A DNA stretch of 64,000 nucleotides from an uncultured Acidobacteriota bacterium (GTDB taxonomy: Bacteria > Acidobacteriota > Terriglobia > Bryobacterales > Bryobacteraceae), in contig CADEFT010000001.1 in assembly GCA_902826685.1 (NCBI GenBank), positions 349,777 through 413,776 of the forward strand. The letters are read 5' to 3'. The notes beneath the pieces were generated by a model, which was not told the DNA's origin, ran no database searches, and saw only the letters and a program-made list of their open reading frames with translations. Position numbers and translations under genes: made by a program. Positions 50,780 through 59,226 of the stretch are shown here, piece by piece. Every line of letters begins with the position of its first letter. The first letter of the stretch is position 1.

Positions 50780-51814
50780 CTAGGCGGCGCGCACGGCGGC
50801 GGGTTCCAAATCCGATTCGGCGAGAAACGCACCGGCGGTGATGGAACGGGCGAGTTTGCGGCCCACGATTTCGGCCAGCCGGTCGGCGGCGATGCCGGTG
50901 CCGGGCTTCTTCATCGTCAGGTGCGCTTCGGTGAGCACGGCCCCCGCGGGCAGGTCCGCGCGCACGGCGATGCTCTTGAGGAAGAGCTTACGCATGCCTT
51001 CCATCTCAGCCGCCATCTGGTTCTTGTCCACTGGATGGGCCTGCATCTTTTCGATGAAGCGAATGCCATCCACAAGCTGGCGCAATTCGGCCGTGGTGAT
51101 GGAAGCGGGCACGTCGGGGCCGAACATCTCGCGGCTGAGCGTCACGTGCACTTCGAGCACGTCGAGGCCGAGCGCCGCCGCCGCCAGGCCGGGGTAGATG
51201 GTGCCCGAATGATCGGACAATCCGGCCCCGCAGCCGTAGCGTTCGCGAATCTCCCGCAGCACGTTGAGTCCTACCTTCTCCGGCGGACAGGGATAGGCCG
51301 AGGTGCACTGAAACACGGTGAGCGGCACGTTTCTCGAAAGCACGCGGCTGGCCGCCGAGTCGATTTCGCGGAAGCCGCTCATGCCGGTGGACAGCCACAC
51401 CGGCTGGCCGGTGGCGAGGATGTACTGGAACAACTGGTGGTTGTTCACTTCGCCCGATGCGATTTTCCAGGCGTGGACACCGATGCGATGGAGCAGCTCC
51501 GCCGCTTCGATCGAAAACGGCGTGCTGAGGAACAGCAGCCCGCGATCGGAGGCATGCTGTTTGAGCCCGGCCCATTGATCGGGCGTGAACTCCATGCGCT
51601 TCCAATAGTCGTAGCGGGTCGCATCCTGATAGCTGAACTTGACGCGCCACGGTTCGGCGGGCGAGCTTTCGGCCGCGGCAATATGCGTCTGGAACTTCAC
51701 CGCATCGGCGCCCGAGTTGGCGACGGCATCGATGAAAGCGTGGGCGAACCCCAGGCTGCCGTCGTGCGCCTGCGCGATCTCCCCCACCACCAGGCAACGC
51801 GCGTTAGACGACAT
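50780..51814 (-). CDS. neuB: Nonulosonate (N-acetylneuraminate-type) synthase
   Basis: The 344-residue protein condenses an N-acyl-mannosamine-type sugar with phosphoenolpyruvate. The N-terminal TIM barrel shows VGEIAQAHDGSLGFAHAFID, ADAVKFQTH, FLSTPFSIEAAELL, KIASGEVNN, LSTGMSGFREI, FQCTSAYPCPPE and GLSDHSGTIYPG; the ~60-residue C-terminal part is the antifreeze-like SAF domain (GAVLTEAHLTMKKPGTGI). Both parts are complete. Which nonulosonic acid is made is not decidable from sequence alone. It overlaps the permease 3' end by 11 bp and has GAGAGGAGC upstream. Confidence 0.93.
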   Translation of the reverse strand: MSSNARCLVVGEIAQAHDGSLGFAHAFIDAVANSGADAVKFQTHIAAAESSPAEPWRVKFSYQDATRYDYWKRMEFTPDQWAGLKQHASDRGLLFLSTPFSIEAAELLHRIGVHAWKIASGEVNNHQLFQYILATGQPVWLSTGMSGFREIDSAASRVLSRNVPLTVFQCTSAYPCPPEKVGLNVLREIRERYGCGAGLSDHSGTIYPGLAAAALGLDVLEVHVTLSREMFGPDVPASITTAELRQLVDGIRFIEKMQAHPVDKNQMAAEMEGMRKLFLKSIAVRADLPAGAVLTEAHLTMKKPGTGIAADRLAEIVGRKLARSITAGAFLAESDLEPAAVRAA

Positions 51815-52685
51815 CGGCGAAGCTCCTCTCCATGCGGCGGAAGTAGAACAGGCCGCCGATCAGAACCACCACCGCGGCGCACGCCGACACCAGCACAATG
51901 GGACCGGGCTGCGTGTTGGTGCCAAGCAGCGCCCAGCGGAAGCCCTCCACGACGCCCGCCATCGGGTTCAAGCCGTACAGCATGCGGTACTGTTCGGGCA
52001 GCAGCGAGCTGGGATAGGCGATGGGCGTGATGAACATCCAGAACTGCGTGAGGAACGGCACCACGTAGCGGACGTCGCGGAACTTCACGTTCAGCGCCGA
52101 GAGCCACAGACCGACTCCGAGGGCGGTGACCAGGGCCAGCAGCACGAACGCGGGCAGCCAGATCACGTTTGCCGTGGGGTGGGCGCCGTAGTAGTAGCAA
52201 AGCCCAAGCAGCACGGTGAACGAAATGCAGAGATCCACCATGGTGGCCGAGACCGTGCTGATTGGAATCGCAAGCCTGGGGAAGTAGACCTTCTTGATCA
52301 GGTTCGATTGGCCCACCAGACTGTCGGAGGATTGCGCGAGGCCCTGCGCGAAGAACTGCCAGGGAACAAGGCCGGCGAAATAGAACAATTGGGGCGCGAC
52401 GCCATCGGTGGAGATTCGCGCCAGCTTGCCGAAGAACAGGGTGAACACGATCATGGTGAACACCGGCTGAATGATGGCCCAGGCAAAGCCGAGCAGCGTC
52501 TGCTTGTAGCGGATCTTGATGTCGCGCCAGATCAGGAAATAAACCAGCTCGCGGTAGCGCCAGAGTTCGTCGAGCTTCAGGTTGAACCAGCCCTTGGTGG
52601 GCTGGATGACCAGATGCGGCACCGGACGTTCGCCGGTGGCGGCGATGGCGGGCATCTGGGCTTCGAGTTGCGATGATGCGGTCAA
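51804..52685 (-). CDS. ABC-2-type polysaccharide export permease
   Basis: The 293-residue protein of the O-antigen/capsule exporter family has a cytoplasmic N-terminal region (LKLDELWRYRELVYFLIWRD), then KIRYKQTLLGFAWAIIQP and six membrane helices. The partner is the Wzt-type ATPase at 43101-44339. The start is TTG 52685, supported by GGAGGAG at 52691-52697; the nearest upstream in-frame codons run into the preceding gene and give Arg-rich sequence. Start codon TTG with a strong ribosome-binding site is shared by the next two upstream genes. Confidence 0.88.
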   Translation of the reverse strand: MTASSQLEAQMPAIAATGERPVPHLVIQPTKGWFNLKLDELWRYRELVYFLIWRDIKIRYKQTLLGFAWAIIQPVFTMIVFTLFFGKLARISTDGVAPQLFYFAGLVPWQFFAQGLAQSSDSLVGQSNLIKKVYFPRLAIPISTVSATMVDLCISFTVLLGLCYYYGAHPTANVIWLPAFVLLALVTALGVGLWLSALNVKFRDVRYVVPFLTQFWMFITPIAYPSSLLPEQYRMLYGLNPMAGVVEGFRWALLGTNTQPGPIVLVSACAAVVVLIGGLFYFRRMERSFADVV

Positions 52686-52690
52686 GGTAT

Positions 52691-52697
52691 CTCCTCC
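52691..52697 (-). promoter_or_regulatory. Shine-Dalgarno GGAGGAG deciding the TTG start of the permease
   Basis: A near-perfect ribosome-binding site lies five bases before TTG 52685. No in-frame ATG lies at comparable distance, so TTG is the real start. Confidence 0.75.
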
Positions 52698-52711
52698 GGA
52701 AATATTGCTGG

Positions 52712-54613
52712 TCAACTGGCGATGGCGATGCCCGATTTCAGGCGGTTGCGCCACGCCGGATCGGGCGTGTATTCGGGAACCAGGTAAGCCAGTTCGCGGA
52801 CGGCGCCCAATTCGTCGCGGCGCACGATGCATTCGGCCAGCCGGGTCAGGCCACGCTCAATCTCATTGCGGTCGAGGTTGGTGTTGCGAAAGATCTTGAT
52901 CTTCTGGTGGAACGTCGGCAGTATGTTCTCGCCTTCGACGATCAATTCTTCAAACAGCTTTTCGCCCGGCCGCAGTCCTGTATAACGGATCTCGATCTCG
53001 GAATCCGGTTCGTGGCCGGAGAGGCGGATCATATTGCGGGCGAGGTCGACGATCTTCACCGGTTCGCCCATATCGAGCACGAAAATCTCCGAACCGTGGC
53101 CCATGGTGGAAGCCTGCAGCACCAGCTCCACGGCTTCGGGAATGGTCATGAAGTAGCGGCGGATATCGGGGTGCGTCACCGTCACCGGCCCGCCGGCGGC
53201 GATCTGCTGCTTGAACAGAGGGACCACGCTTCCGTTGGATCCGAGCACGTTGCCGAAGCGCACTGAGACGAATTTGGTGGGCGGGACGAGATGGCGCGAC
53301 TGGCGCTGCGGCATCGAGGAAACGATCAGCTCCGCCACACGCTTGGTCGCACCCATGACATTGGTCGGGTTGACCGCCTTATCGGAGGAGATCATCAGGA
53401 ACGACGACACTCCGCAGCGATAGGCGGCTTCGACGACCGATTGCGTGCCGAAGACGTTGTTCTCGATCGCTTCGACCACGTGAGCTTCCATCATCGGCAC
53501 GTGCTTATAGGCGGCGGCGTGGAAGATGGAATCGACGGCGTATTTCTGCAGGACGTGTTCGACCGAGGAGCGGTCGCGGATATCGGCGATCTGCGGCACG
53601 AACGGCACTTCGGGCGCGCGGTCCTTCATTTCGAGCTCAAGACGATAGAGATCGCTTTCGGCGCGCTCGAGGCCGACGATGCACTTGGGCTGATAGGCGG
53701 CCACCTGGCGGCAGATTTCCGAGCCGATGGAACCGGCGGCGCCGGTTACCAGCACCGTCTTACCGCGGATGGTTTCCTGAATGAGCGTGGAATCCAGTTG
53801 TACCGGCTCACGGCCGAGCAGATCGTTTACCGAGACGTCGCGAATCTGGCTGGAGAGCACTTTGCCCGCCAGCAGCTCGCTCATCGAAGGAATGGTCTTG
53901 ACGGCGGCTCCGGCGGCGCGGCAGTTGGCCAGAGCTTCCTGCATCTTGCGGCCGGAGGCTTCGTGCAGGGCGATGATGATCTCGTCGATGGCCCGTCCAC
54001 GAGCGGCGAAACGCTGGAGGATTTGGGCCACTTCGCGGCCGCGGCCGATCACGGTGATGCCGTGTACGGCGGTTCCGATCTTCTCGGCGTCGTCGTCGAG
54101 CAGTCCGGCGATGCGGTAATTCAGCGAGCGGTTGGCCTGAATCTCGCGCACCAGGGTGGCGGCTTCGGGCCCGGCGCCGTAGATGACGGCGTTCTTGACA
54201 CCGGGCTGGCGCTGTCCGCGCGTGGCGTTTTCATGATGGATGCGAACGGCAAAGCGCAGGCCGGCCGTCAGCAGGAAACACAGGATGAAATCCACCACGT
54301 AGATGGCGCGCGGGAAGCGGGCGCCGATCAGCATCAGCGTAACGGCGGCGAAGCAGGCCGAGCCGAGGACGTTGCCGTAGAATACCTTCACCATGTCGGC
54401 GACACCGGCGAAACGCCAGCCGCCGCGATCCATTCTCGACAGGCGGAAGACAGCCGACTTGACGATCAGGGCGATCCAAAGTCCTCGCGTCAGGATGTAG
54501 GACTCTTCCTGCGGCAGATGGAAATCGAAGCGCAACAGCGCCGACGCCATCAGCGAGAGGCAGATGAGGACGACATGCGCAAGAACGATTACGATGCGCT
54601 GCCAGTTCTTCAA
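52712..54613 (-). CDS. CapD/PglF/FlaA1-type nucleotide-sugar dehydratase, membrane-bound long form
   Basis: The 633-residue protein begins with several membrane helices (~1-130), then a CoA-binding-like Rossmann region (~140-270) and a catalytic SDR domain (~280-600; VTGAAGSIGSEICRQVA, AAYKHVPMMEAHVVEA, SSDKAVNPTNVMGATKRVAE). In this family the Tyr of the SDR triad is replaced by Met in the MGATK motif, as seen here. Such enzymes are UDP-GlcNAc 4,6-dehydratases. The neighbouring aminotransferase and PglC-like transferase suggest a bacillosamine- or legionaminate-type route. TTG 54613 is the start, with GGAGGA at 54621-54626. Confidence 0.9.
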   Translation of the reverse strand: MKNWQRIVIVLAHVVLICLSLMASALLRFDFHLPQEESYILTRGLWIALIVKSAVFRLSRMDRGGWRFAGVADMVKVFYGNVLGSACFAAVTLMLIGARFPRAIYVVDFILCFLLTAGLRFAVRIHHENATRGQRQPGVKNAVIYGAGPEAATLVREIQANRSLNYRIAGLLDDDAEKIGTAVHGITVIGRGREVAQILQRFAARGRAIDEIIIALHEASGRKMQEALANCRAAGAAVKTIPSMSELLAGKVLSSQIRDVSVNDLLGREPVQLDSTLIQETIRGKTVLVTGAAGSIGSEICRQVAAYQPKCIVGLERAESDLYRLELEMKDRAPEVPFVPQIADIRDRSSVEHVLQKYAVDSIFHAAAYKHVPMMEAHVVEAIENNVFGTQSVVEAAYRCGVSSFLMISSDKAVNPTNVMGATKRVAELIVSSMPQRQSRHLVPPTKFVSVRFGNVLGSNGSVVPLFKQQIAAGGPVTVTHPDIRRYFMTIPEAVELVLQASTMGHGSEIFVLDMGEPVKIVDLARNMIRLSGHEPDSEIEIRYTGLRPGEKLFEELIVEGENILPTFHQKIKIFRNTNLDRNEIERGLTRLAECIVRRDELGAVRELAYLVPEYTPDPAWRNRLKSGIAIAS

Positions 54614-54632
54614 GGTCGATTCCTCCGTTCCC

Positions 54633-55820
54633 TTAGGCGACCGCCAGCCGGCGGCGGCGAGATTCCGCGATCACAGCCTTTACCGAGTCCGCCACGTATT
54701 CCACCTGCTCTTCGGTCATGCCGGGATACATGGGGATCGACACCAGCCGGGGGTAGAGTTCAAGCGCGCGCGGACACTGGTTGTGCCGCCGGTTGGCCCA
54801 GCGGGCGAAGAACCGGTGCAACGGAATGGGAATGAAGTGGACGCTGGCGCCGACGTTGCGTTCCCGCAGCTTTTCGATAAAGGCGGCGCGGTCGATGGTG
54901 AGCCGGTCCAGGCGCAGGCGCAGCATGTAGAGATGCCAGGCGTGGCGATGAGCCGCGTTGTCGATGGGAAGCTCAATCTCGTCGACGCCCGCGAGCATGT
55001 GGTGATACATCGCGGCGAAGCGGGCGCGGGTGGCGGTGAAGTTTTCGAGCCGCTTCAACTGATGAATGCCGATGGCCGATTGGATATCGGAGAGGTTGTA
55101 TTTGAAGCCGCACTCGATCACTTCGTAAAACCAGTTGCCGGTTTTGGCATAGCGCTTCCAGGCGTCCTTGGAGATGCCATGCAGGCGCAGCACGCGGACG
55201 CGCTCGGCGAGATCGGGATTGTTCACCGTCAGCATGCCGCCTTCACCGGTGGTCATGTTCTTGTTGGCGTAGAAGCTGAAGGCGACCGCATCGCTCTTGC
55301 TTTCCTTGCCGCCCAGGTGAGTGCCGCGATAGAGCGTGCCGGCGGCGTGCGCGGCGTCTTCGATCACCTTCAGGTTGTGCTTGCGGGCGAGCTCCCAGAT
55401 GGCGTCCATATCGCAGGGCAGCCCGGCCATGTGCACGGGCATAATGGCGCGGGTACGCGGCGTGATGCGCTCGGCGATCGACCGTGGATCGATGTTGCCG
55501 TCGGGGCCGATGTCGGCGAGTACGGGCGTGGCGCCCACGTGCAGAATCGTATTCACCGTGGCGCAGAAGGTCAGCGGCGTGGTGATGACTTCATCCTCGG
55601 GGCCGATATCCATGGCGGCCAGGCCCAGGTGCAGCGCGGCGGTGGCGGAGTTGACGGCCATCGCCTCGGCGGCGCCGGTGTATTGGGCGAAATCGCTTTC
55701 CAGGCGATGCGTGCGCGCGCCGGTGGTGATCCAGCCCGACTTCAGAACTTCGACGACTTCGTCGATCTCCTCCTGACCGATGGAGGGGAAGGCGAACGGG
55801 ATGAATTCCATGTGCTTCAA
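54633..55820 (-). CDS. DegT/DnrJ/EryC1/StrS-family sugar aminotransferase
   Basis: The ~395-residue PLP-dependent enzyme puts an amino group on a keto sugar nucleotide. Visible are SGWITTGARTHRLESDF, AVNSATAALHLGL, VIEDAAHAAG (Asp-Ala-Ala-His), SFYANKNMTTGEGGML with the Schiff-base Lys in the YANKN segment, and YNLSDIQSAIGIHQL. It is the natural next step after the CapD-type dehydratase. The start is best taken as TTG 55820: it overlaps the upstream stop as TTGA and has GAGGAG at 55827-55832; ATG 55811 three codons later lies too far from that site. Confidence 0.9.
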   Translation of the reverse strand: MKHMEFIPFAFPSIGQEEIDEVVEVLKSGWITTGARTHRLESDFAQYTGAAEAMAVNSATAALHLGLAAMDIGPEDEVITTPLTFCATVNTILHVGATPVLADIGPDGNIDPRSIAERITPRTRAIMPVHMAGLPCDMDAIWELARKHNLKVIEDAAHAAGTLYRGTHLGGKESKSDAVAFSFYANKNMTTGEGGMLTVNNPDLAERVRVLRLHGISKDAWKRYAKTGNWFYEVIECGFKYNLSDIQSAIGIHQLKRLENFTATRARFAAMYHHMLAGVDEIELPIDNAAHRHAWHLYMLRLRLDRLTIDRAAFIEKLRERNVGASVHFIPIPLHRFFARWANRRHNQCPRALELYPRLVSIPMYPGMTEEQVEYVADSVKAVIAESRRRRLAVA

Positions 55821-56482
55821 GTGGTGCTCCTCTGGGACAGGGCCTTCGACACTCGGGTTTGGTCGAATCGGCCGGGAAAGAACGAACACAGTACGGTGTA
55901 GATCAGAATTTTGAGATCGTTGCCAATGGACTTGCGCTCCACGCCACCGGCGGCGATGCGCAGTTTTTCGGGCAGGATCACGCGGCGGTAGTGCGCTTCC
56001 GGATCGGCGGCGCCGGCGAGCATCCCTTCCTCGTGGCGGTAGTAAAGCGAAGCCAGGTCCGTGATGCCGGGCCGGACGCTTAACACCGTCTTCCACAACG
56101 GTTCGGAGAGATCGACGAACTTGGGAACTTCCGGGCGCGGGCCGATGAGGCTCATGTCGCCGCGCAGCACGTTCCACAATTGCGGCAGCTCATCCAGCTT
56201 GTACTTGCGCAGAAAGCGCCCGCCGCGGGTGACGCGAGCGTCGCCGCCGGCGGTGACCGAAGTGCCCGCCTGCGCCTGGCGCATGCTGCGGAACTTGAGC
56301 ATCACGAAGGGGCGTCCGTCGCGGCCGATGCGCGTCTGGCGGAACAGCACGGGGCGGCCGTCTTCGAGCGCGACGGCGGCGGCGGAAAGCGCCATCACGG
56401 GAGCGGCGGCGATCAGGCCCGCGGCGGATACGGCCAGGTCGATGGCCCGGGTGCCCAGTGCGCGCCAACGTTGGCTCATCAT
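55817..56482 (-). CDS. Short initiating sugar-phosphate transferase (PglC/WcaJ-C-terminal type)
   Basis: Monotopic membrane phosphoglycosyl transferase of 221 residues that moves sugar-1-phosphate to undecaprenyl phosphate. A single N-terminal hydrophobic segment (~12-35) is followed by LFRQTRIGRDGRPF, MLKFRSMR, RFLRKYKLDELPQLWNVL and DMSLIGPRPE with the Asp-Glu catalytic dyad. It lacks the multi-helix N-domain of WcaJ/WbaP and is closer to PglC. Next to PglF-like and PglE-like genes, the first sugar may be bacillosamine-like (inference). ATG 56482 gives ATGA overlap with VanZ; GGAGG lies upstream. Confidence 0.92.
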   Translation of the reverse strand: MMSQRWRALGTRAIDLAVSAAGLIAAAPVMALSAAAVALEDGRPVLFRQTRIGRDGRPFVMLKFRSMRQAQAGTSVTAGGDARVTRGGRFLRKYKLDELPQLWNVLRGDMSLIGPRPEVPKFVDLSEPLWKTVLSVRPGITDLASLYYRHEEGMLAGAADPEAHYRRVILPEKLRIAAGGVERKSIGNDLKILIYTVLCSFFPGRFDQTRVSKALSQRSTT

Positions 56483-56919
56483 GCCTTTGCGCCTCCTTTC
56501 TTCGAATTCCAAAAAGCGGCCATGGCGAAGGCCGCCACGAACGAGAGAACGTTCAACCAGACATCGCGCCAACTGGCGGTGCGGGTTCGACTCCAATACT
56601 GCAGCGCCTCTCCGGTCAGGCACAGAGCCAACCCTCCTAAAAACTTCTTAGTACCGGTTCTGGTTCCGCCGGCGCCGCAAAGCAGGCCCAGGGTGCCGTA
56701 GAGCACGACATGCACGGTCTTCTGGAGGAAGAGAATCCAGGCGTAGGGCGCCTGTTGGGAGTCGATGTAGGCGCCGGTGAAGAAGCGCCAAACCTGTTGT
56801 ACGGCGCGATGACCGAACAGGCCCGCGGCGTCGGAGGAGGCCATCAGACATAGCGCTCCTCCGGCGAGCAGAACCGCGGACGAGGCGAACCGGTTAGGCC
56901 GTGGCCGCATCCTCGCCAT
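56479..56919 (-). CDS. VanZ-like membrane protein
   Basis: The 146-residue protein has about four hydrophobic helices and the VanZ-like segments KTVHVVLYGTLGLLC and SWRDVWLNVLSF. VanZ-like proteins are frequent next to exopolysaccharide chain-length genes; their function is unknown (VanZ itself gives low teicoplanin resistance). Start ATG 56919 or ATG 56910; both overlap the Wzc 3' end. Coupled by ATGA to the transferase. Confidence 0.8.
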   Translation of the reverse strand: MARMRPRPNRFASSAVLLAGGALCLMASSDAAGLFGHRAVQQVWRFFTGAYIDSQQAPYAWILFLQKTVHVVLYGTLGLLCGAGGTRTGTKKFLGGLALCLTGEALQYWSRTRTASWRDVWLNVLSFVAAFAMAAFWNSKKGGAKA

Positions 56920-59182
56920 AGCTTCCGTAGTAGCCCGAATAGCCGTAGCGTGCGCGGGTACTGGGATCGTAGCCGTTGAGGATGGTGCCCATCACTTCGA
57001 CGCCGTCTTCCACCAGGCGCTGCTTGGCGCGCATGGCGTCGTCGCGCGTGGTCTTGCCGGCGCGCAGCACAAGGATCGAGGAATCGGCCACGCGGGCGAG
57101 AACGCGGGCGTCGGCGACATAGAGCATCGGCGGCGTGTCGATGATGATGGTGTCGAACTCCTGGCGCAACCGGTCGATCAACTGCGGCAGCCGGTTCGAA
57201 TAGAGCAGGTTGGAGATGCTGGCCGTGCCCGGGCCCGAAGGCAGCACATAAAGATTTTCGATGCGGGTTTCGCGCACCAGAGCCTGCACGGGAACCTGAT
57301 CGAGCGGCGTCTTGTCGCGCAACAGGTCGCTGAGGCCCCAGTTGTTGGGCAGCCCGAAAATGTTATGCATTTGCGGCTTGCGGATATCGGCGTCGATCAG
57401 CACGACCCGCTGATTGATTTCCGCCAGCGAGATGCCGACGTTGCTGACCGTGGTGCTCTTGCCGTCGCCGCGCGCCGGGCTGGTCATCAGGATGACCTTG
57501 GGGCGCACGCGGTTGCGGCCTCCGATGAGGATGGAAGCGAGCGCGCCGCGGAACGATTCCGCCGTCAGCGACGGGCGATCGTGCCAGGTGACCAGGGCCA
57601 CGCTGCGGCGGTCGGAGTTGGTCTCGTCTTCCGGTGTCGCGCGCAGGGCGGCGAGCGCCGGCGCACCGGTGAACTGGCCGTCGGCCTTGTGTTCGGGAAT
57701 CACGCCGAGCTCGGGAACGTTCAGGTGGAACGGAGTTTCGCCGGGCGCCTTGAGGCGGCGGTTCACCCAGTCGCCCGAGAGCACGAAGCCGATGCCGAAC
57801 AGCAGACCCGTGCCCAGACCGACCATCAGGTTGCGGATCAGGTTGGGCTTGTAAGGAGCGGCGGGCGCTTCGGCCACGTCGACGACATGCACCATGTTGG
57901 CGTTGAGCGTGGAAGCCACGGCGGCTTCCTTCATCTTGCGCAGCAGTTCGTCGTAGAGTCCGCGCAGGGAGTTTACTTCCTGGGCCAGAATGTCGGCATA
58001 CATCGATTTGCTGGACTTATCGGAAACCACGGCGGCCTGGGCGGCGAAATCGGCATTCAACAGCGCTTCGCGGCGTTGGGCGGCGCGGTAATCGCTTTCC
58101 ACGCGGCGAAGAACGGCGCCGCGTTCCCGTTTCAGAGTCGACTCCAACTCTTCGATCTGAGCCTGCACGCGCTTCACGCGATAGTGTTCCGGCGTGTACT
58201 GGGCCGACAGTTCGGCGAATTCGCGCCGCAGGTCGGCCAGCTTCGATTGATAGCCGCTGAGCCGTCCGTTGTCCATGACTTCGGGCAGCGAATCGACCGG
58301 GCTCTGGCGGGCTACTTCGTATGCCGACTGTCGGGTGGCGCGATCGCCCGAGGCGCGGGCGAGCTCATCCTGCAGCTTCAGCAGACGCTCCATGCGTACG
58401 TCCTGTTTGGCTTCGCCCACCTGCAGCAGGCCGGAACTGGTGCGGTAGTTGCGCAGTTCGGTTTCGGCGCCTTCGAGCTGCTTTTTGAGGTCGGCAAGCT
58501 GATTGGTGAGCCAACTGGTGCTGCGCTGCGCGGCCTGCCAGCGGGAGGAAACGCTGGCATCCATGTATTCCTGCACCAGGGTATTGGCGTAATCCGACGC
58601 CAGGCGCGGATCGGCGGCGTCGCAGGTGAGCTCCAGCATGCGCGTGTTCTCGATGACGCGCACCTTGCACTCGCTGCGATTGCCCGGCGCCGCGGGAATC
58701 AGGCGGGCCGGCAGGCCCAGGGCCTTGGCCCACGCCGCGGTCTTCGGAAGCCGCCGGCTTTCTTCCGCCTGGGGCCTTTCGGCCATCTTCTTGTCGACCG
58801 CCTGGCGCAGGGATTTGCTGGTGAGAATTTTGGCCTGCGTATTGACGTAGGATTCGGCCGGCAGCGACGGGCCGCCGCCTTCCTGGCCGAGGCGAATGCC
58901 GCCCGGGTTATCCGGAATGGCTTCGATCTCGATGGTCGTGCGGGCCTGATAGACCGGCGTGACCAGGAAAGTGACCAGCGCCGCGAGAATCGCGCCCAGC
59001 GTCAGGAAGAGGGTGACCGTCCATTTGCGGAACAGCAGCAGATGCCAGTACTCCACTAACGCGGAGGCATCGCCTTCCCCGGGCACGTTCGGAACGGGCT
59101 CCAGATAAACATATTGCTGCAGAGCCTGATTCTGGCCGCGAGGGATGGGCACGGGCAACTGCGATCCAGTGATTGATTGCAT
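56894..59182 (-). CDS. Wzc-type polysaccharide co-polymerase with BY-kinase domain
   Basis: The 762-residue inner-membrane protein has a Wzz-like N-part (two membrane helices at ~55-77 and ~445-465, long coiled periplasmic part between) and a cytoplasmic tyrosine-autokinase domain. The kinase has Walker A PARGDGKST (near residue 571), Walker A' VVLIDADIRKP and Walker B TIIIDTPP. A short Tyr-rich tail (YGYSGYYGSYG) is the usual autophosphorylation cluster. Such proteins set chain length and gate export with Wza. Gap of 44 bp to the Wza gene upstream. Confidence 0.93.
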   Translation of the reverse strand: MQSITGSQLPVPIPRGQNQALQQYVYLEPVPNVPGEGDASALVEYWHLLLFRKWTVTLFLTLGAILAALVTFLVTPVYQARTTIEIEAIPDNPGGIRLGQEGGGPSLPAESYVNTQAKILTSKSLRQAVDKKMAERPQAEESRRLPKTAAWAKALGLPARLIPAAPGNRSECKVRVIENTRMLELTCDAADPRLASDYANTLVQEYMDASVSSRWQAAQRSTSWLTNQLADLKKQLEGAETELRNYRTSSGLLQVGEAKQDVRMERLLKLQDELARASGDRATRQSAYEVARQSPVDSLPEVMDNGRLSGYQSKLADLRREFAELSAQYTPEHYRVKRVQAQIEELESTLKRERGAVLRRVESDYRAAQRREALLNADFAAQAAVVSDKSSKSMYADILAQEVNSLRGLYDELLRKMKEAAVASTLNANMVHVVDVAEAPAAPYKPNLIRNLMVGLGTGLLFGIGFVLSGDWVNRRLKAPGETPFHLNVPELGVIPEHKADGQFTGAPALAALRATPEDETNSDRRSVALVTWHDRPSLTAESFRGALASILIGGRNRVRPKVILMTSPARGDGKSTTVSNVGISLAEINQRVVLIDADIRKPQMHNIFGLPNNWGLSDLLRDKTPLDQVPVQALVRETRIENLYVLPSGPGTASISNLLYSNRLPQLIDRLRQEFDTIIIDTPPMLYVADARVLARVADSSILVLRAGKTTRDDAMRAKQRLVEDGVEVMGTILNGYDPSTRARYGYSGYYGSYGEDAATA

Positions 59183-59226
59183 GAATTTCCTCCGTACTAC
59201 TTCGTTCCGAATGCCTTTGCGCCGCG

